Positions 26,017 through 35,038 of a DNA stretch of 64,000 nt are shown here, in pieces (the first letter of the stretch is position 1; the number at the start of each line of letters is the position of its first letter). The translations under genes and the position numbers were made by a program. The stretch spans positions 248,001 through 312,000 of the forward strand of contig CAWDNS010000001.1 of NCBI GenBank assembly GCA_963803775.1, written 5' to 3'. The notes beneath the pieces were generated by a model that did no database searches, was not told the origin of the DNA, and saw only the letters and a program-made list of their open reading frames with translations. This stretch comes from JABCZH01 sp963803775 (lineage in GTDB: Bacteria; Acidobacteriota; Terriglobia; Terriglobales; Acidobacteriaceae).

Positions 26017-27531
26017 ATGTCTCAGGCCATCGAATGCCCTATCCGCAGCAGCCCGGAAACGGGCTTGAACACATTAGAAGAACAGCTGGCATCGCAATCT
26101 GGCTCAGTCGCTCTTCTCTTTCAGCGAGGCAACATCCTGGAGAGAATGGGCCGAAACCTGGAAGCCCAGAACACCTACGTCGAGTTGCTCGCCCTTGATC
26201 CGGCTCATTTAGGGGCACTGAACCAGTTCGGGAATCTTCTGACCGCTGCCGGGCATAAGGTGGAGGCGCGAAGACTGTTCTTAGAAGCGGTTGCGAAATT
26301 TCCAGACGATCCCATGAGTCGTGTGAACCTTGCCAGCCTTCTTATTGAGGAGGGCGAGATGGAGGAAGCTCGCCGGCACTGCGAGATGGCCCTCAAATTT
26401 GATCCCAACTGCCGGCAAGCGCATTCCGGCTTGTTGCTGGTATTCACGAAACTGGGCAGGCTCGAACAGGCAGCCTGGCATCGCCGCGCCGCCTTTCAAG
26501 GCCGATGCGTGATCCCGGTATCCTATCGCGGCGAACGGTCACCGATTACTGTGTTGGAACTCATTTCGACCACCCGATGCATTTCACGAATTACAAGCTT
26601 CCTACTCGACCAGGTTTTCCAGAAATATCTCGTAGTCACCGACTTCTACGACTCCAGGACAATTCTTCCTCCGCATCAGCTCGTGATTAACTCCATCGGC
26701 GATGCCGATTTGGCTGCCACGGCCCTAGTTAACGCGCGGTCCCTACTGGCGCATACTGCAGCGCCGGTCATTAATTCACCGGCAGCGGTACTGGCTACTG
26801 GCCGTTGCGAAACCCCCAGGCGTCTTTCCGCCCTACCCGGAGTCATCGCTCCGAAAACCGTGACCTTGTCTCGGAAGTTGCTGGCTGCGCCTGGCGCCCG
26901 CACCACATTGACCCGCCACGGCTTTGAGTTTCCTCTTTTGCTGCGAACCCCAGGCTTTCACGGCGGAGATCATTTTCTGCGAGTAGAAACCCCGGTCGAG
27001 TTTTCCACCGCTCTCAACAAGCTTCCGGGCCGCGATCTTACGGTGATCCAGTACCTCAATGCCCGCGCACCCGATGGAAAGACGCGCAAGTACCGGGTCA
27101 TGATGATCGGTGGGCGACTTTATCCATTGCATGTCGCGATCTCAAGTAATTGGAAAGTCCACTACTTTACCGCCGATATGGCAGACTCTCCAGATCACCG
27201 CGCCGAAGACGCTGAGTTCCTCCAGAACATGCCTGGTGTGCTCGGTCCATGTGCGATGGCCGCGCTCGAGGAGATTCAGAAAACCCTCGGCCTTGATTAT
27301 GGCGGAATTGATTTCGGATTAAACGATAAAGGAGACGTTCTGCTCTTTGAGGCAAATGCGACGATGACGGTTATTCCACCCGGCGCGGACATGCGCTGGG
27401 ACTACCGCCGACCCGCGGTCGAACAGATCTACAAGGCCGTATTCAAGATGTTGATGAACCGGGTGGAAACCAGTTCAGACCGTACACGTATCCCGTTTGT
27501 CAGTCCAACGAACGCCGCTACTCTCAGCTAA
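26017..27531 (+). CDS. TPR protein fused to an ATP-grasp-like domain
   Basis: 504 residues. The first ~160 residues hold about four TPR units (for example LFQRGNILERMGRNLEAQNTY and NLASLLIEEGEMEEARRHC). The rest resembles an ATP-grasp ligase: a strand-rich lid (FEFPLLLRTPGFHGGDHFLRV), RKYRVMMIGGRLYPLHVAIS, and the metal site YGGIDFGLNDKGDVLLFEANATM, where the E-x-N pair normally binds Mg-ATP. ATP-grasp enzymes join a carboxylate to an amine or thiol. The substrate is unknown; TPR scaffolds often recruit peptide or protein partners. A good GGAG precedes the start by seven bases. The next gene is the giant GH18-NodB-GT2 protein. Confidence 0.8.
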   Translation: MSQAIECPIRSSPETGLNTLEEQLASQSGSVALLFQRGNILERMGRNLEAQNTYVELLALDPAHLGALNQFGNLLTAAGHKVEARRLFLEAVAKFPDDPMSRVNLASLLIEEGEMEEARRHCEMALKFDPNCRQAHSGLLLVFTKLGRLEQAAWHRRAAFQGRCVIPVSYRGERSPITVLELISTTRCISRITSFLLDQVFQKYLVVTDFYDSRTILPPHQLVINSIGDADLAATALVNARSLLAHTAAPVINSPAAVLATGRCETPRRLSALPGVIAPKTVTLSRKLLAAPGARTTLTRHGFEFPLLLRTPGFHGGDHFLRVETPVEFSTALNKLPGRDLTVIQYLNARAPDGKTRKYRVMMIGGRLYPLHVAISSNWKVHYFTADMADSPDHRAEDAEFLQNMPGVLGPCAMAALEEIQKTLGLDYGGIDFGLNDKGDVLLFEANATMTVIPPGADMRWDYRRPAVEQIYKAVFKMLMNRVETSSDRTRIPFVSPTNAATLS

Positions 27532-27634
27532 ACCCCGCAGATGTCGCAACCGGCGCGTACCGCCAATACCTGCAAGGGCCTTTCCGGTTTGACCCCGCTT
27601 TCCCTGCAGCTTAGGATGGAGCTAACTCGAACTC

Positions 27635-30600
27635 ATGCCCCAACCAGTCTTTTATGATCCCAGGAAAGCCCGCTGGAAGCGTTTGCGACGCGTCTTTGAC
27701 GCGCTGGCCGTTTGCTTCATGCTGTTGGTGATTTTCTTTATCTACAATGCCTTGCACGGCGAGGCTTTGCCAAAGCTACTGTGGAAAACCGAGGCCAAGC
27801 CGTATCACGCGCTACGCGAAGCCGAAAACAAGAAGGCCCGGGAGCACCGCAAGCTGGCCGCCACCAAGCGTGGACGCCACAAGAATAAGAACGCACCCTT
27901 CAAGCTCGACTCCGAGGAAGGCTTACGCGCTGCCTTTTATGTGTCCTGGGATGCTGCCAGCTTTTCTTCATTGCGTGAATACGCACGCCAGATCGACCTG
28001 CTCTATCCCGAATGGCTGCACATCCTTACTCCCGATGGCCGCGTACAGGCCATCGATGAAGACGCCGGCAAGTTCTTCACGGTAGTGGAAGGTTCCACGG
28101 TTCACCCCGTCGATTCAAGAGTCATGCCTTTTCTCAAGGCCGAAGACACGGACATGGAAGTGTTTCCCATGGTGAACAATTCCGACGGGACCAACTGGGT
28201 TGATATCAGCGCTTTCCTTAATGATCCCGAAGCCCGCGCACATTTTCGGCAGCAGATCATGGCGTTTCTTGCGACCGACAAGTACCACGGCCTGATGGTC
28301 GACTTCGAGGAATTCCCAAAGACGGGCCAGCCCGGTTATAACGCCCTGCTCAGTGAACTGTCGGGCGCGCTCCACGCCAAGGGCCTGAAGCTGTATGTGA
28401 GCGTTCAGCCCCGTAACCAGGATTTCAACTACCCTGTGATCTCCGCGGCCGCCGACGGCGTGGTCGTGATGGACTATGACGAGCACTATCCCGGCGGTGT
28501 GCCGGGCCCCATCGCTTCCCAGGACTGGTTCGTCAAGAATCTGCAAATCGCCAAGCGGGCCATTCCCTCGGATAAGTTCATCTGCGCCATTGGCAACTAC
28601 GGGTACGATTTTCCCCAACGCGATCGCCATGGCAAATTGCCATCTGGCATGAAGGACACCAACTCCTCGGTGCAAGACGCCTGGCTAACCGCGCGAGACT
28701 CCGAGGAGGACGTGGATTTTGACGGCGACAGCATGAATCCGCATGTCGGATACATGGACGAACACAACGTCCGCCACGACGTCTGGTTTCTCGACGCCGT
28801 AACTTCGTTGAACGAAATGCGGGCGGCACAGGCGCTCGGCATCCAGACTTTCGCTCTCTGGCGTCTCGGTTCCGAAGACCGCTCTCTCTGGAAAGTCCTC
28901 GACGTGCCCGGCGAGGCGGATTCGGTGGAAAAGTTGAAAGATGTCCCTCCCGGCGACGACGTGGACATGGAGGGTATTGGCGAGATTTTTCGCATTGAAG
29001 CCGAACCGTCCGACGGCAAACGTGCGCTTACTGTCGACCCCGCCTCAGGCCTCATCACCGACGAGAATTTTGATCCTTTGCCCCAGCCTTACCGCGTAGC
29101 CCGCTATGGCTACAACCCGCACCAGGTGGCGATTACCTTCGATGATGGCCCTGACCCGAATTGGACGCCCAGGATTCTCGACGTCCTCAAGCGCGAGAAC
29201 GCGCCGGCAGTTTTCTTCCTGATTGGCCTGCAAGCGGACAGCTTCGGTGCCATCGCGTCCCGCATTTATCGCGAGGGACATGAAATCGGCAATCATACCT
29301 TTACTCATCCTGACGTCAGCAACATTTCCCGCCGCTTTAACGAGCTGGAAATCAATCTCACCGAGCAATTGTTTGCCAGCCGTTTGGGGATCCACACTAT
29401 CCTCTTTCGTCCGCCCTACTCCATCGATCAGGAGCCCGACACCACCGACCAGGTCCGGCCCTTGAAGATCGCACAGGACATGGGTTATATCATCGTGGGC
29501 GATAAGATCGACCCCAACGACTGGCTCCGGCCGGGCACCAACGAGATCGCAGATCGTGTGATCGCGCACTTGCCTCCCTGTGCCCCGAATGATCGTTTCT
29601 GCGGAAGCATCATCCTATTGCATGATGGAGGAGGAGATCGCAGTCAGACGGCTGCCGCTCTGCCGAGAATCATCCAGGGCATTCGCGCCAAAGGATTGGA
29701 AATTGTTCCTCTCTACACGCTGCTGGGGAAAACGAAGGCCGACGTCATGCCTCCGGTTCCGACCAATGAACGGTGGTCCGCACGCCTGGACCGAATCGCC
29801 TTCGGGTTGTGGGATTTCGGCAGCAATGGCATTGTCTGGATCTTTTTCGTGGGCGATCTGTTGATGACCGGACGTCTCCTGTTTATTGGCGCGTTCGCCA
29901 TCTTCGATCGATTGCGCGCTTCACGCCGTTCGGTAGCCGGGTTCGGCACCCCCGCGGTGGCCGTGCTCATCCCTGCCTACAATGAGGAAAAAGTCATCGA
30001 GAGAACCGTGCGGGCCGCCTTGTCCTCGGATTATCCGAATCTCCGTGTGATCGTCATCGACGATGGATCTCGCGACCGGACCCTGGAGATCGCCCGCACC
30101 GCTTTCGAACGTGAAGAAGCCTCGGGGCGTGTGCTCATCCTGACCATGCCGAACTCCGGCAAGGCCGAAGCGCTCAACTTCGGACTGGGGCAATTGCGCG
30201 ACGAAGAGATTTTCGTCGGCATCGACGCCGACACTGTGATCGCTCCCAACGCGATCTCGCGGCTGGTACCGCACTTTGCAAATCCGAAGGTCGCAGCAGT
30301 CGCGGGCAACGCCAAGGTCGGAAACCGGGTGAACCTGTGGACTCGCTGGCAGGCCCTCGAGTACATCACCAGCCAGAATTTTGAACGGCGGGCGTTGAAT
30401 GTTCTCGGCGCGGTGAGCGTCGTTCCCGGAGCCATCGGAGCCTGGCGAACTTCCGCGGTGCGCGAGGCCGGTGGCTACCACACCGACACCGTGGCGGAAG
30501 ATGCCGACCTCACCATGGACCTGCTGCGTCGCGGCTACCGCGTGGAGTATGAGGATTTGGCGCTCGCCTACACCGAGGCTCCGCGCAACGCCAATAGCCT

Positions 30601-31117
30601 CATGCGCCAGCGCTTTCGCTGGTCATTCGGAATTCTGCAATCCGTCTGGAAGCATCGCGCGGCTTTCGCGCGCAAGGGCGTGCTGGGCTGGGTGGCGCTG
30701 CCCAACATTGTGATATTCCAGATCCTACTGCCTCTGGTTTCACCTTTTATTGATCTCATGTTCGCGGTGGGTGCTGTCTGGTACTTCGTCCAGAAACACT
30801 TTCATCCTGATTCCACAGACCCTGCCAGCTTCCAGCGACTTGTCTTATTCTTTGCTGCGTTCCTGATCATCGACTTTTTGACCTCAGCCCTCGCGTTTGC
30901 CTTAGAGCGCCGCCAGCCGGAAGCCAAAGAAGATACTTGGCTGCTGAGCCAGGTTTGGCTGCAAAGGTTCGCTTATCGGCAATTGTTCTCCGTGGTCTTG
31001 CTCAAGACCCTCAAGCGCGCTATCGAAGGCCAGCGCTTCGCTTGGGACAAACTGGAACGCACCGCAGCCATGAGTTTCGGAACACCGAAAAAGCGCGAGT
31101 CGGTCAAAGTTCCGTAA
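27635..31117 (+). CDS. Trifunctional GH18-like / NodB deacetylase / GT2 membrane protein
   Basis: 1160 residues in three modules. After an N-terminal membrane helix (residues ~25-43) comes a GH18-like region (~98-430) with the catalytic-type motif LMVDFEEFP near residue 222. A NodB polysaccharide deacetylase (~495-690) follows, with TFDDGPDP, HTFTH, RPPYS and LLHDGGGD all intact. Last is a membrane-embedded processive GT2 domain (~770-1110) with IPAYNEE, IDDGS, DADT, EDADL and QRFRW. Such proteins could make, trim and deacetylate a beta-linked amino-sugar polymer in one polypeptide, similar in logic to PgaC plus PgaB. That combined activity is inferred. It stands alone as a transcription unit with the small gene after it. 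Confidence 0.92.
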   Translation: MPQPVFYDPRKARWKRLRRVFDALAVCFMLLVIFFIYNALHGEALPKLLWKTEAKPYHALREAENKKAREHRKLAATKRGRHKNKNAPFKLDSEEGLRAAFYVSWDAASFSSLREYARQIDLLYPEWLHILTPDGRVQAIDEDAGKFFTVVEGSTVHPVDSRVMPFLKAEDTDMEVFPMVNNSDGTNWVDISAFLNDPEARAHFRQQIMAFLATDKYHGLMVDFEEFPKTGQPGYNALLSELSGALHAKGLKLYVSVQPRNQDFNYPVISAAADGVVVMDYDEHYPGGVPGPIASQDWFVKNLQIAKRAIPSDKFICAIGNYGYDFPQRDRHGKLPSGMKDTNSSVQDAWLTARDSEEDVDFDGDSMNPHVGYMDEHNVRHDVWFLDAVTSLNEMRAAQALGIQTFALWRLGSEDRSLWKVLDVPGEADSVEKLKDVPPGDDVDMEGIGEIFRIEAEPSDGKRALTVDPASGLITDENFDPLPQPYRVARYGYNPHQVAITFDDGPDPNWTPRILDVLKRENAPAVFFLIGLQADSFGAIASRIYREGHEIGNHTFTHPDVSNISRRFNELEINLTEQLFASRLGIHTILFRPPYSIDQEPDTTDQVRPLKIAQDMGYIIVGDKIDPNDWLRPGTNEIADRVIAHLPPCAPNDRFCGSIILLHDGGGDRSQTAAALPRIIQGIRAKGLEIVPLYTLLGKTKADVMPPVPTNERWSARLDRIAFGLWDFGSNGIVWIFFVGDLLMTGRLLFIGAFAIFDRLRASRRSVAGFGTPAVAVLIPAYNEEKVIERTVRAALSSDYPNLRVIVIDDGSRDRTLEIARTAFEREEASGRVLILTMPNSGKAEALNFGLGQLRDEEIFVGIDADTVIAPNAISRLVPHFANPKVAAVAGNAKVGNRVNLWTRWQALEYITSQNFERRALNVLGAVSVVPGAIGAWRTSAVREAGGYHTDTVAEDADLTMDLLRRGYRVEYEDLALAYTEAPRNANSLMRQRFRWSFGILQSVWKHRAAFARKGVLGWVALPNIVIFQILLPLVSPFIDLMFAVGAVWYFVQKHFHPDSTDPASFQRLVLFFAAFLIIDFLTSALAFALERRQPEAKEDTWLLSQVWLQRFAYRQLFSVVLLKTLKRAIEGQRFAWDKLERTAAMSFGTPKKRESVKVP

Positions 31118-31157
31118 GGATTCAGACTCTACTCGAAGTGCCGGGAGATCGAACGCT

Positions 31158-31370
31158 GTGAATGGTCTTACCGTATTTGGCCTCTTCGCAGTAACAGCCA
31201 TGCTAGTGTGCTACGCATTCGAGAAGCGCAGCCGGTGGTTTGTTCTGGGATTTGCCGCGTCCTGCGTGCTGGGATCAATTTATGGGTTCCTGCAGGGGGC
31301 ATGGCCATTCGGCCTGGTTGAAGCCATTTGGTCTATTATCGCGGTTCGCAGGTGGTGGATTAGTTCATAA
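31158..31370 (+). CDS. Small two-helix membrane protein
   Basis: 70 residues with two predicted membrane helices (LTVFGLFAVTAMLVCYAF and FVLGFAASCVLGSIYGFL) joined by a basic loop EKRSRW, and a Trp-rich C-terminus ending VEAIWSIIAVRRWWISS. This 'helix-EKRS-helix-WP-g-vE-iWs--A-rRW' pattern occurs in short uncharacterised bacterial membrane proteins. The start is a GTG with GGAG about ten bases upstream, 40 bases after the giant glycosyltransferase gene, so co-transcription is likely. No function is known. Confidence 0.65.
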   Translation: MNGLTVFGLFAVTAMLVCYAFEKRSRWFVLGFAASCVLGSIYGFLQGAWPFGLVEAIWSIIAVRRWWISS

Positions 31371-31533
31371 AGCGCGATTCATTTCTCAGCGTACTCCACG
31401 GCTGTTCTCCGCCGACCTCTGCGATTTAAGGTTTTTGAGGTCATCATTCAGCCCCGGGTGCGGGCGGTCCGGAGTGCTACAATTTAAGGTTCTTAGCCCA
31501 GTTCCAAAGCATCCATATCCCTGAGGTTCACTT

Positions 31534-33123
31534 ATGGCAACCCTGGAAGCTCCCGTCCAACTCAAAATTCGTCTGCATGAGAGCCCGTTCGCTGGCGAAC
31601 CGCTCACCGATTTCAGCAAAGAAGAAAATGCCCGCAAAATGCGTGCCGCCATCGAGAAAGTTCTCGGCCAGTTAGGGCGTGAGTATGACCTGATCATCGG
31701 CGGCAAGCGCATCAAGACGGCCGACAAGATCAAGTCGCTCAATCCGGCCAAGCCCTCGCAAGTGGTCGGAATCCACCAAAAAGCGGGCAAAGATCACGTT
31801 GAGCCCGCCATGCAGGCCGCGCTCCGAGCCTTTGATCAATGGAAAAATACCTCCGTTGAGGAGCGCGCCAGTATGCTCTTCCGTGTTGCCGATATGCTGC
31901 GGGAGCGCAAGTTCGAGTTCTGTGCCTGGCTGGTGTTTGAGGTCAGTAAGAACTGGGCCGAGGCCGACGCCGACATCGCCGAGACCATTGATTTCTGTGA
32001 GTACTACGCCCGTGAAGCCCTGCGCCTCTCCAAAGTCAAGACCGACATCCAACTCCCTGGCGAACGCGATTCCCTGCACTATATTCCGTTGGGAGTGGGT
32101 GCAGTCATTCCGCCATGGAACTTCCCCTGCGCGATCATGGCGGGGATGACGGTTGCATCCATCGTTTCCGGAAACGCAGTCATTCTCAAGCCATCGAGTG
32201 ATTCTCCGACTATCGCGGCGAAGTTCGTGGAGTTGCTGGAGGAAGCCGGAATTCCCGAGGGGGTGGTGAACTTCTGCCCTGGTTCAGGGGCTACTTTCGG
32301 CAATGCCGTGGTGGCGCATCCCAAGACTCGCTACATCGCCTTCACGGGATCACGCGAGGTTGGCATCGATATCAACAAGCGCGCGGCCGATGTTGTCCCT
32401 GGCCAGGTTTGGATCAAGCGCACCATCCTCGAAATGGGTGGCAAGGATGCCATCATCGTTGACGCCGACGCCGACTTCGATGCCGCAGTCGAGGGCGTAG
32501 CCCAAGCGGCTTTCGGCTTCCAAGGCCAGAAGTGCTCAGCTTGTTCACGCGCGATCATCGACGAACGCATCTACGACAAATTCCTCGATGCTTTGAAAGC
32601 CCGGGTGGAACAAATCACCGTCGGTGATCCGACGGAGAATCCAAACATGGGTGCAGTGATCAACGAAGGGTCCATGAAGTCGATCCTCGATTACATCGAA
32701 TACGGCAAGAAAGATGGACGTCTCATCACTGGCGGCGAACGCCTAGCGGGCGAGGGCTACTTTGTTCGACCAACAGTCATTGCCGATATCAAACCCAAAT
32801 CGAAGCTTGAGCAGGAAGAAATCTTTGGTCCGGTGCTGGCAGTGATCAAGTCGAAGAACTACGACCACGCGCTGGAGATCGCCAACGATACCGAATTCGG
32901 CCTCACCGGCGCGGTCTATACAAAGTCGAAAGAGAAAATCGAGCGCGCCAAACGCGAGTTCCACGTCGGCAACCTGTACATCAATCGCAAATGCACAGGC
33001 GCGATGGTGGGCGCTCACCCCTTCGGCGGTTTCAACATGTCAGGGACGGACTCGAAGGCTGGCGGTCCCGACTACTTGTACCTGTTTACGCAGGGCAAAT
33101 CGATCGGCGAGAAGAATATCTAG
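31534..33123 (+). CDS. pruA: L-glutamate gamma-semialdehyde dehydrogenase (delta-1-pyrroline-5-carboxylate dehydrogenase)
   Basis: 529 residues, the size of the stand-alone PruA/RocA enzymes. It oxidises glutamate semialdehyde to glutamate with NAD, the second step of proline use. The N-terminus (FSKEENARKMRAAIEKV...YDLIIGGKRIKT) is typical of this subfamily. The NAD-binding block PPWNFPCAIMAGMT, FTGSREVG, the catalytic Glu in EMGGKDAIIVDADAD and the catalytic Cys in GFQGQKCSACSR are intact, as is EEIFGPVLAV. No proline dehydrogenase (PutA/PRODH) gene is in the window. The spacer before it contains a weak repeat of TTTAAGGTT units. Confidence 0.95.
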   Translation: MATLEAPVQLKIRLHESPFAGEPLTDFSKEENARKMRAAIEKVLGQLGREYDLIIGGKRIKTADKIKSLNPAKPSQVVGIHQKAGKDHVEPAMQAALRAFDQWKNTSVEERASMLFRVADMLRERKFEFCAWLVFEVSKNWAEADADIAETIDFCEYYAREALRLSKVKTDIQLPGERDSLHYIPLGVGAVIPPWNFPCAIMAGMTVASIVSGNAVILKPSSDSPTIAAKFVELLEEAGIPEGVVNFCPGSGATFGNAVVAHPKTRYIAFTGSREVGIDINKRAADVVPGQVWIKRTILEMGGKDAIIVDADADFDAAVEGVAQAAFGFQGQKCSACSRAIIDERIYDKFLDALKARVEQITVGDPTENPNMGAVINEGSMKSILDYIEYGKKDGRLITGGERLAGEGYFVRPTVIADIKPKSKLEQEEIFGPVLAVIKSKNYDHALEIANDTEFGLTGAVYTKSKEKIERAKREFHVGNLYINRKCTGAMVGAHPFGGFNMSGTDSKAGGPDYLYLFTQGKSIGEKNI

Positions 33124-33128
33124 TTTGG

Positions 33129-33160
33129 TGAACCACAGAGGCTACAGAGTTTCACAGGGT
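33129..33160. repeat. Copy of the CCACAGAG-type interspersed repeat
   Basis: Right after pruA, GAACCACAGAGGCTACAGAG and TTTCACAGGG match the family that is seen more fully inside the ligD gene (41083-41205) and at 44316-44392. It is one half-arm only, with no inverted partner nearby. Confidence 0.55.
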
Positions 33161-33245
33161 AAATACTCTTGGGCTTCTCTCTGGCTTCTGGAAGGGCGAC
33201 ATCCTCAAGTCAATCACACCCTTAGATCGCCCAGCAGGCAGTTCC

Positions 33246-33536
33246 GTGAAGTCCCTGGACGTCACGTTCATGGCTGCCAACGCGGTTGGGGTCTTAGTCT
33301 ATCTTGTGCTTGCATCTCGCGGCTGGAGAATACCGCAGGAGCATGGGATGGTCCCTGTCACAGGCGAGCCCTTCGTGTGGGCTCTAGCGTTGCCTGTGTT
33401 GGGAGTCTTCCTCTTGGCAGACATCGTATGGGGAGGCTTGCTCTTACGCGATAGGGTGTCCAAGCGAAGGCTGTGGTGGCTTGTCACCGCGGGGGTGTGG
33501 CTACTTGCAATCGGCATAGATTTTCCCCGTCACTGA
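33246..33536 (+). CDS. Small membrane protein, three helices
   Basis: 96 residues with three predicted membrane helices: FMAANAVGVLVYLVLAS, FVWALALPVLGVFLLADIVWGGLLL and LWWLVTAGVWLLAIGI. Basic stretches (RDRVSKRR) between helices fit a positive-inside topology. I do not recognise a family. The start is probably the GTG at 33246; the ATG at 33270 would remove eight residues. No clear ribosome site is visible. It is a single gene on the plus strand with the hairpin terminator at 33641 about 105 bases beyond. Confidence 0.5.
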   Translation: MKSLDVTFMAANAVGVLVYLVLASRGWRIPQEHGMVPVTGEPFVWALALPVLGVFLLADIVWGGLLLRDRVSKRRLWWLVTAGVWLLAIGIDFPRH

Positions 33537-33640
33537 TTCGGGACTCCGCTCCTCTAATGCGTCTTCAGCAATCAGGCCGTCTGTGCCCCCTGTGGTTAAG
33601 CTTTTGCATCAAGCTGATCGAGTTCCTCACAAAACTAGAA

Positions 33641-33664
33641 AGGCCGCCCTCAGGCGGCCTTTTT
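33641..33664. terminator. Rho-independent terminator, probably bidirectional
   Basis: An eight-base perfect stem AGGCCGCC/GGCGGCCT with loop CTCA, followed on the plus strand by TTTT directly after the stem. On the minus strand the same stem is followed by TTCTAGTTTT. It lies 19 bases after the stop of the LuxR gene (minus strand) and could also end the plus-strand transcript of the small membrane gene. Confidence 0.85.
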
Positions 33665-33682
33665 CATCAAACCCGAACCTTC

Positions 33683-34357
33683 CTACGACGGCATTGCCTG
33701 CCCTGCAGGCTGCGGTGCAGCCGAAGCCGTCGCTGCTGCTGCCTCGTTCAGGATGCGGTGGTGAATGGTGAACAACGCCAACTCCAACCTGTCAGAGACG
33801 CCGATCTTGTCATACACATTGCGCAGGTAGTTCTTTATCACCTGCTCGGTCGTGCCGAGTTGTGACGCAATCTCTTTGTTCTTGTACCCCTGCACGATGA
33901 GCGCCACAATGCGCAGTTCCTTGGCCGTCAACCGGTCGCGCACTCGCAGACCGACCATGTCGTTCTCGGTCAACTCACTCGGGACAGCGATGTCCTGTAT
34001 CCAGGTTTCGCCACGTGCCACTTTGCGTACGCAGTCAACGAGCGCCGGGCTGGTCACGTTGCGATAGACCACTCCATGAGCTCCGTTGCTCATATAGCGC
34101 TGCGCGCTCTCCCCAGTGTCGGCAAGGACGACAACACGCGTCTTCACCTTATTGGACGCTTGCAGCACAGCATTGAAGTCGCCATGGAATCCACCAGCGA
34201 CTACCAGCACTGCAGCGCGGAACTTGTCCAAGGCCATGAACATCTGTTCGGAGGTTTGCGCCTGGGCCACAATGCGCATCTCATCTTCCACCGCCAGAAC
34301 TTTGGCGATCCCTGCGCGAAAGATTGCCTGGTTATCCGCCAGTATTAGTTTAAGCAT
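33683..34357 (-). CDS. LuxR/NarL-family regulator with a pseudo-receiver domain
   Basis: 224 residues: an N-terminal receiver-like domain (1-115) and a C-terminal LuxR helix-turn-helix (about 145-200: LTAKELRIVALIVQGYKNKEIASQLGTTEQVIKNYL). The receiver lacks the residues needed for phosphotransfer. The strand that normally ends in the acceptor Asp reads VLVVAGG, the Thr is replaced (VVVLADTG), and the Lys of GAxGYLLK is Arg (GAHGVVYR). It therefore probably responds to something other than phosphorylation. The PilZ gene lies 53 bases upstream on the same strand, so the pair may form an operon that answers to c-di-GMP. Targets are unknown. Confidence 0.88.
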   Translation of the reverse strand: MLKLILADNQAIFRAGIAKVLAVEDEMRIVAQAQTSEQMFMALDKFRAAVLVVAGGFHGDFNAVLQASNKVKTRVVVLADTGESAQRYMSNGAHGVVYRNVTSPALVDCVRKVARGETWIQDIAVPSELTENDMVGLRVRDRLTAKELRIVALIVQGYKNKEIASQLGTTEQVIKNYLRNVYDKIGVSDRLELALFTIHHRILNEAAAATASAAPQPAGQAMPS

Positions 34358-34410
34358 CGCGTCAGTCCTCGAATCTTGGTAGCGCCGGCCGGTGGCCGGG
34401 CGGTGTCATT

Positions 34411-34785
34411 TTATCCATGACGAATGAAATCGTACGAGTCGATCACGCAGGCCACGCCGCGCGGGTCAGTGCCCTTGCCGGACTCGGGTTCGTCCGTGCG
34501 CACCACGCGCCCCCGGCACTGGACCACGACATTCTCTTTTGCCCCGGTAACTTCCGGCGGCAGGGCGATTTCGAATTCGACGTTGGAGCCAACTTCCAGA
34601 GAAGCATCCGCGCGGATGTAAACTCCCGCCGCGCTTAGGTTTCCCGTAACGCCGCTGTGTTGCCCGCCCTCTTCAGCTTTGTGAATCTTGATGGGCAATT
34701 CCAGCGGGAAGCGTTTTCCCGTCCGTGCTTCGGACACAAGACCTCCTCGTTCCTGGCCGTTCTTGCCTGCAAAAGCCAGCTCCAT
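34411..34785 (-). CDS. PilZ domain c-di-GMP-binding protein
   Basis: 124 residues forming one PilZ domain. Both binding elements are present: RTGKR as the RxxxR motif and NLSAAG as (D/N)xSxxG, with the usual strand pattern after it (GVYIRADASLEVGSNVEFEIALP). It should therefore bind cyclic di-GMP. The ATG at 34785 is preceded by GGAG at nine bases. It is upstream of the pseudo-receiver LuxR gene on the same strand. A GAF-GGDEF diguanylate cyclase lies at 58331-59383; a link between the two is possible but unproven. Confidence 0.9.
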   Translation of the reverse strand: MELAFAGKNGQERGGLVSEARTGKRFPLELPIKIHKAEEGGQHSGVTGNLSAAGVYIRADASLEVGSNVEFEIALPPEVTGAKENVVVQCRGRVVRTDEPESGKGTDPRGVACVIDSYDFIRHG

Positions 34786-35038
34786 GCGGCATCTCTCCTG
34801 CTGGAGTCCAGAATCTTCCTAACTCGCCTTATATCACGGATGACACCTCCCGTGAAAGCCTGGTAACTGCTGTGATACGGGTAGCAACTAGGTTCCCCCC
34901 GTCTGGAAGTTCATTTTCAGAAGTGGGAATCGATTTGCAAGTTTTGCCTTAGCTCTCGTTTCTGTCAGAATTGCCGCTACTGGTTTACAGTTCAGAGATT
35001 GCCAGCCAGACACAAGTTTCATGCAAGGAGTGGGTTCA

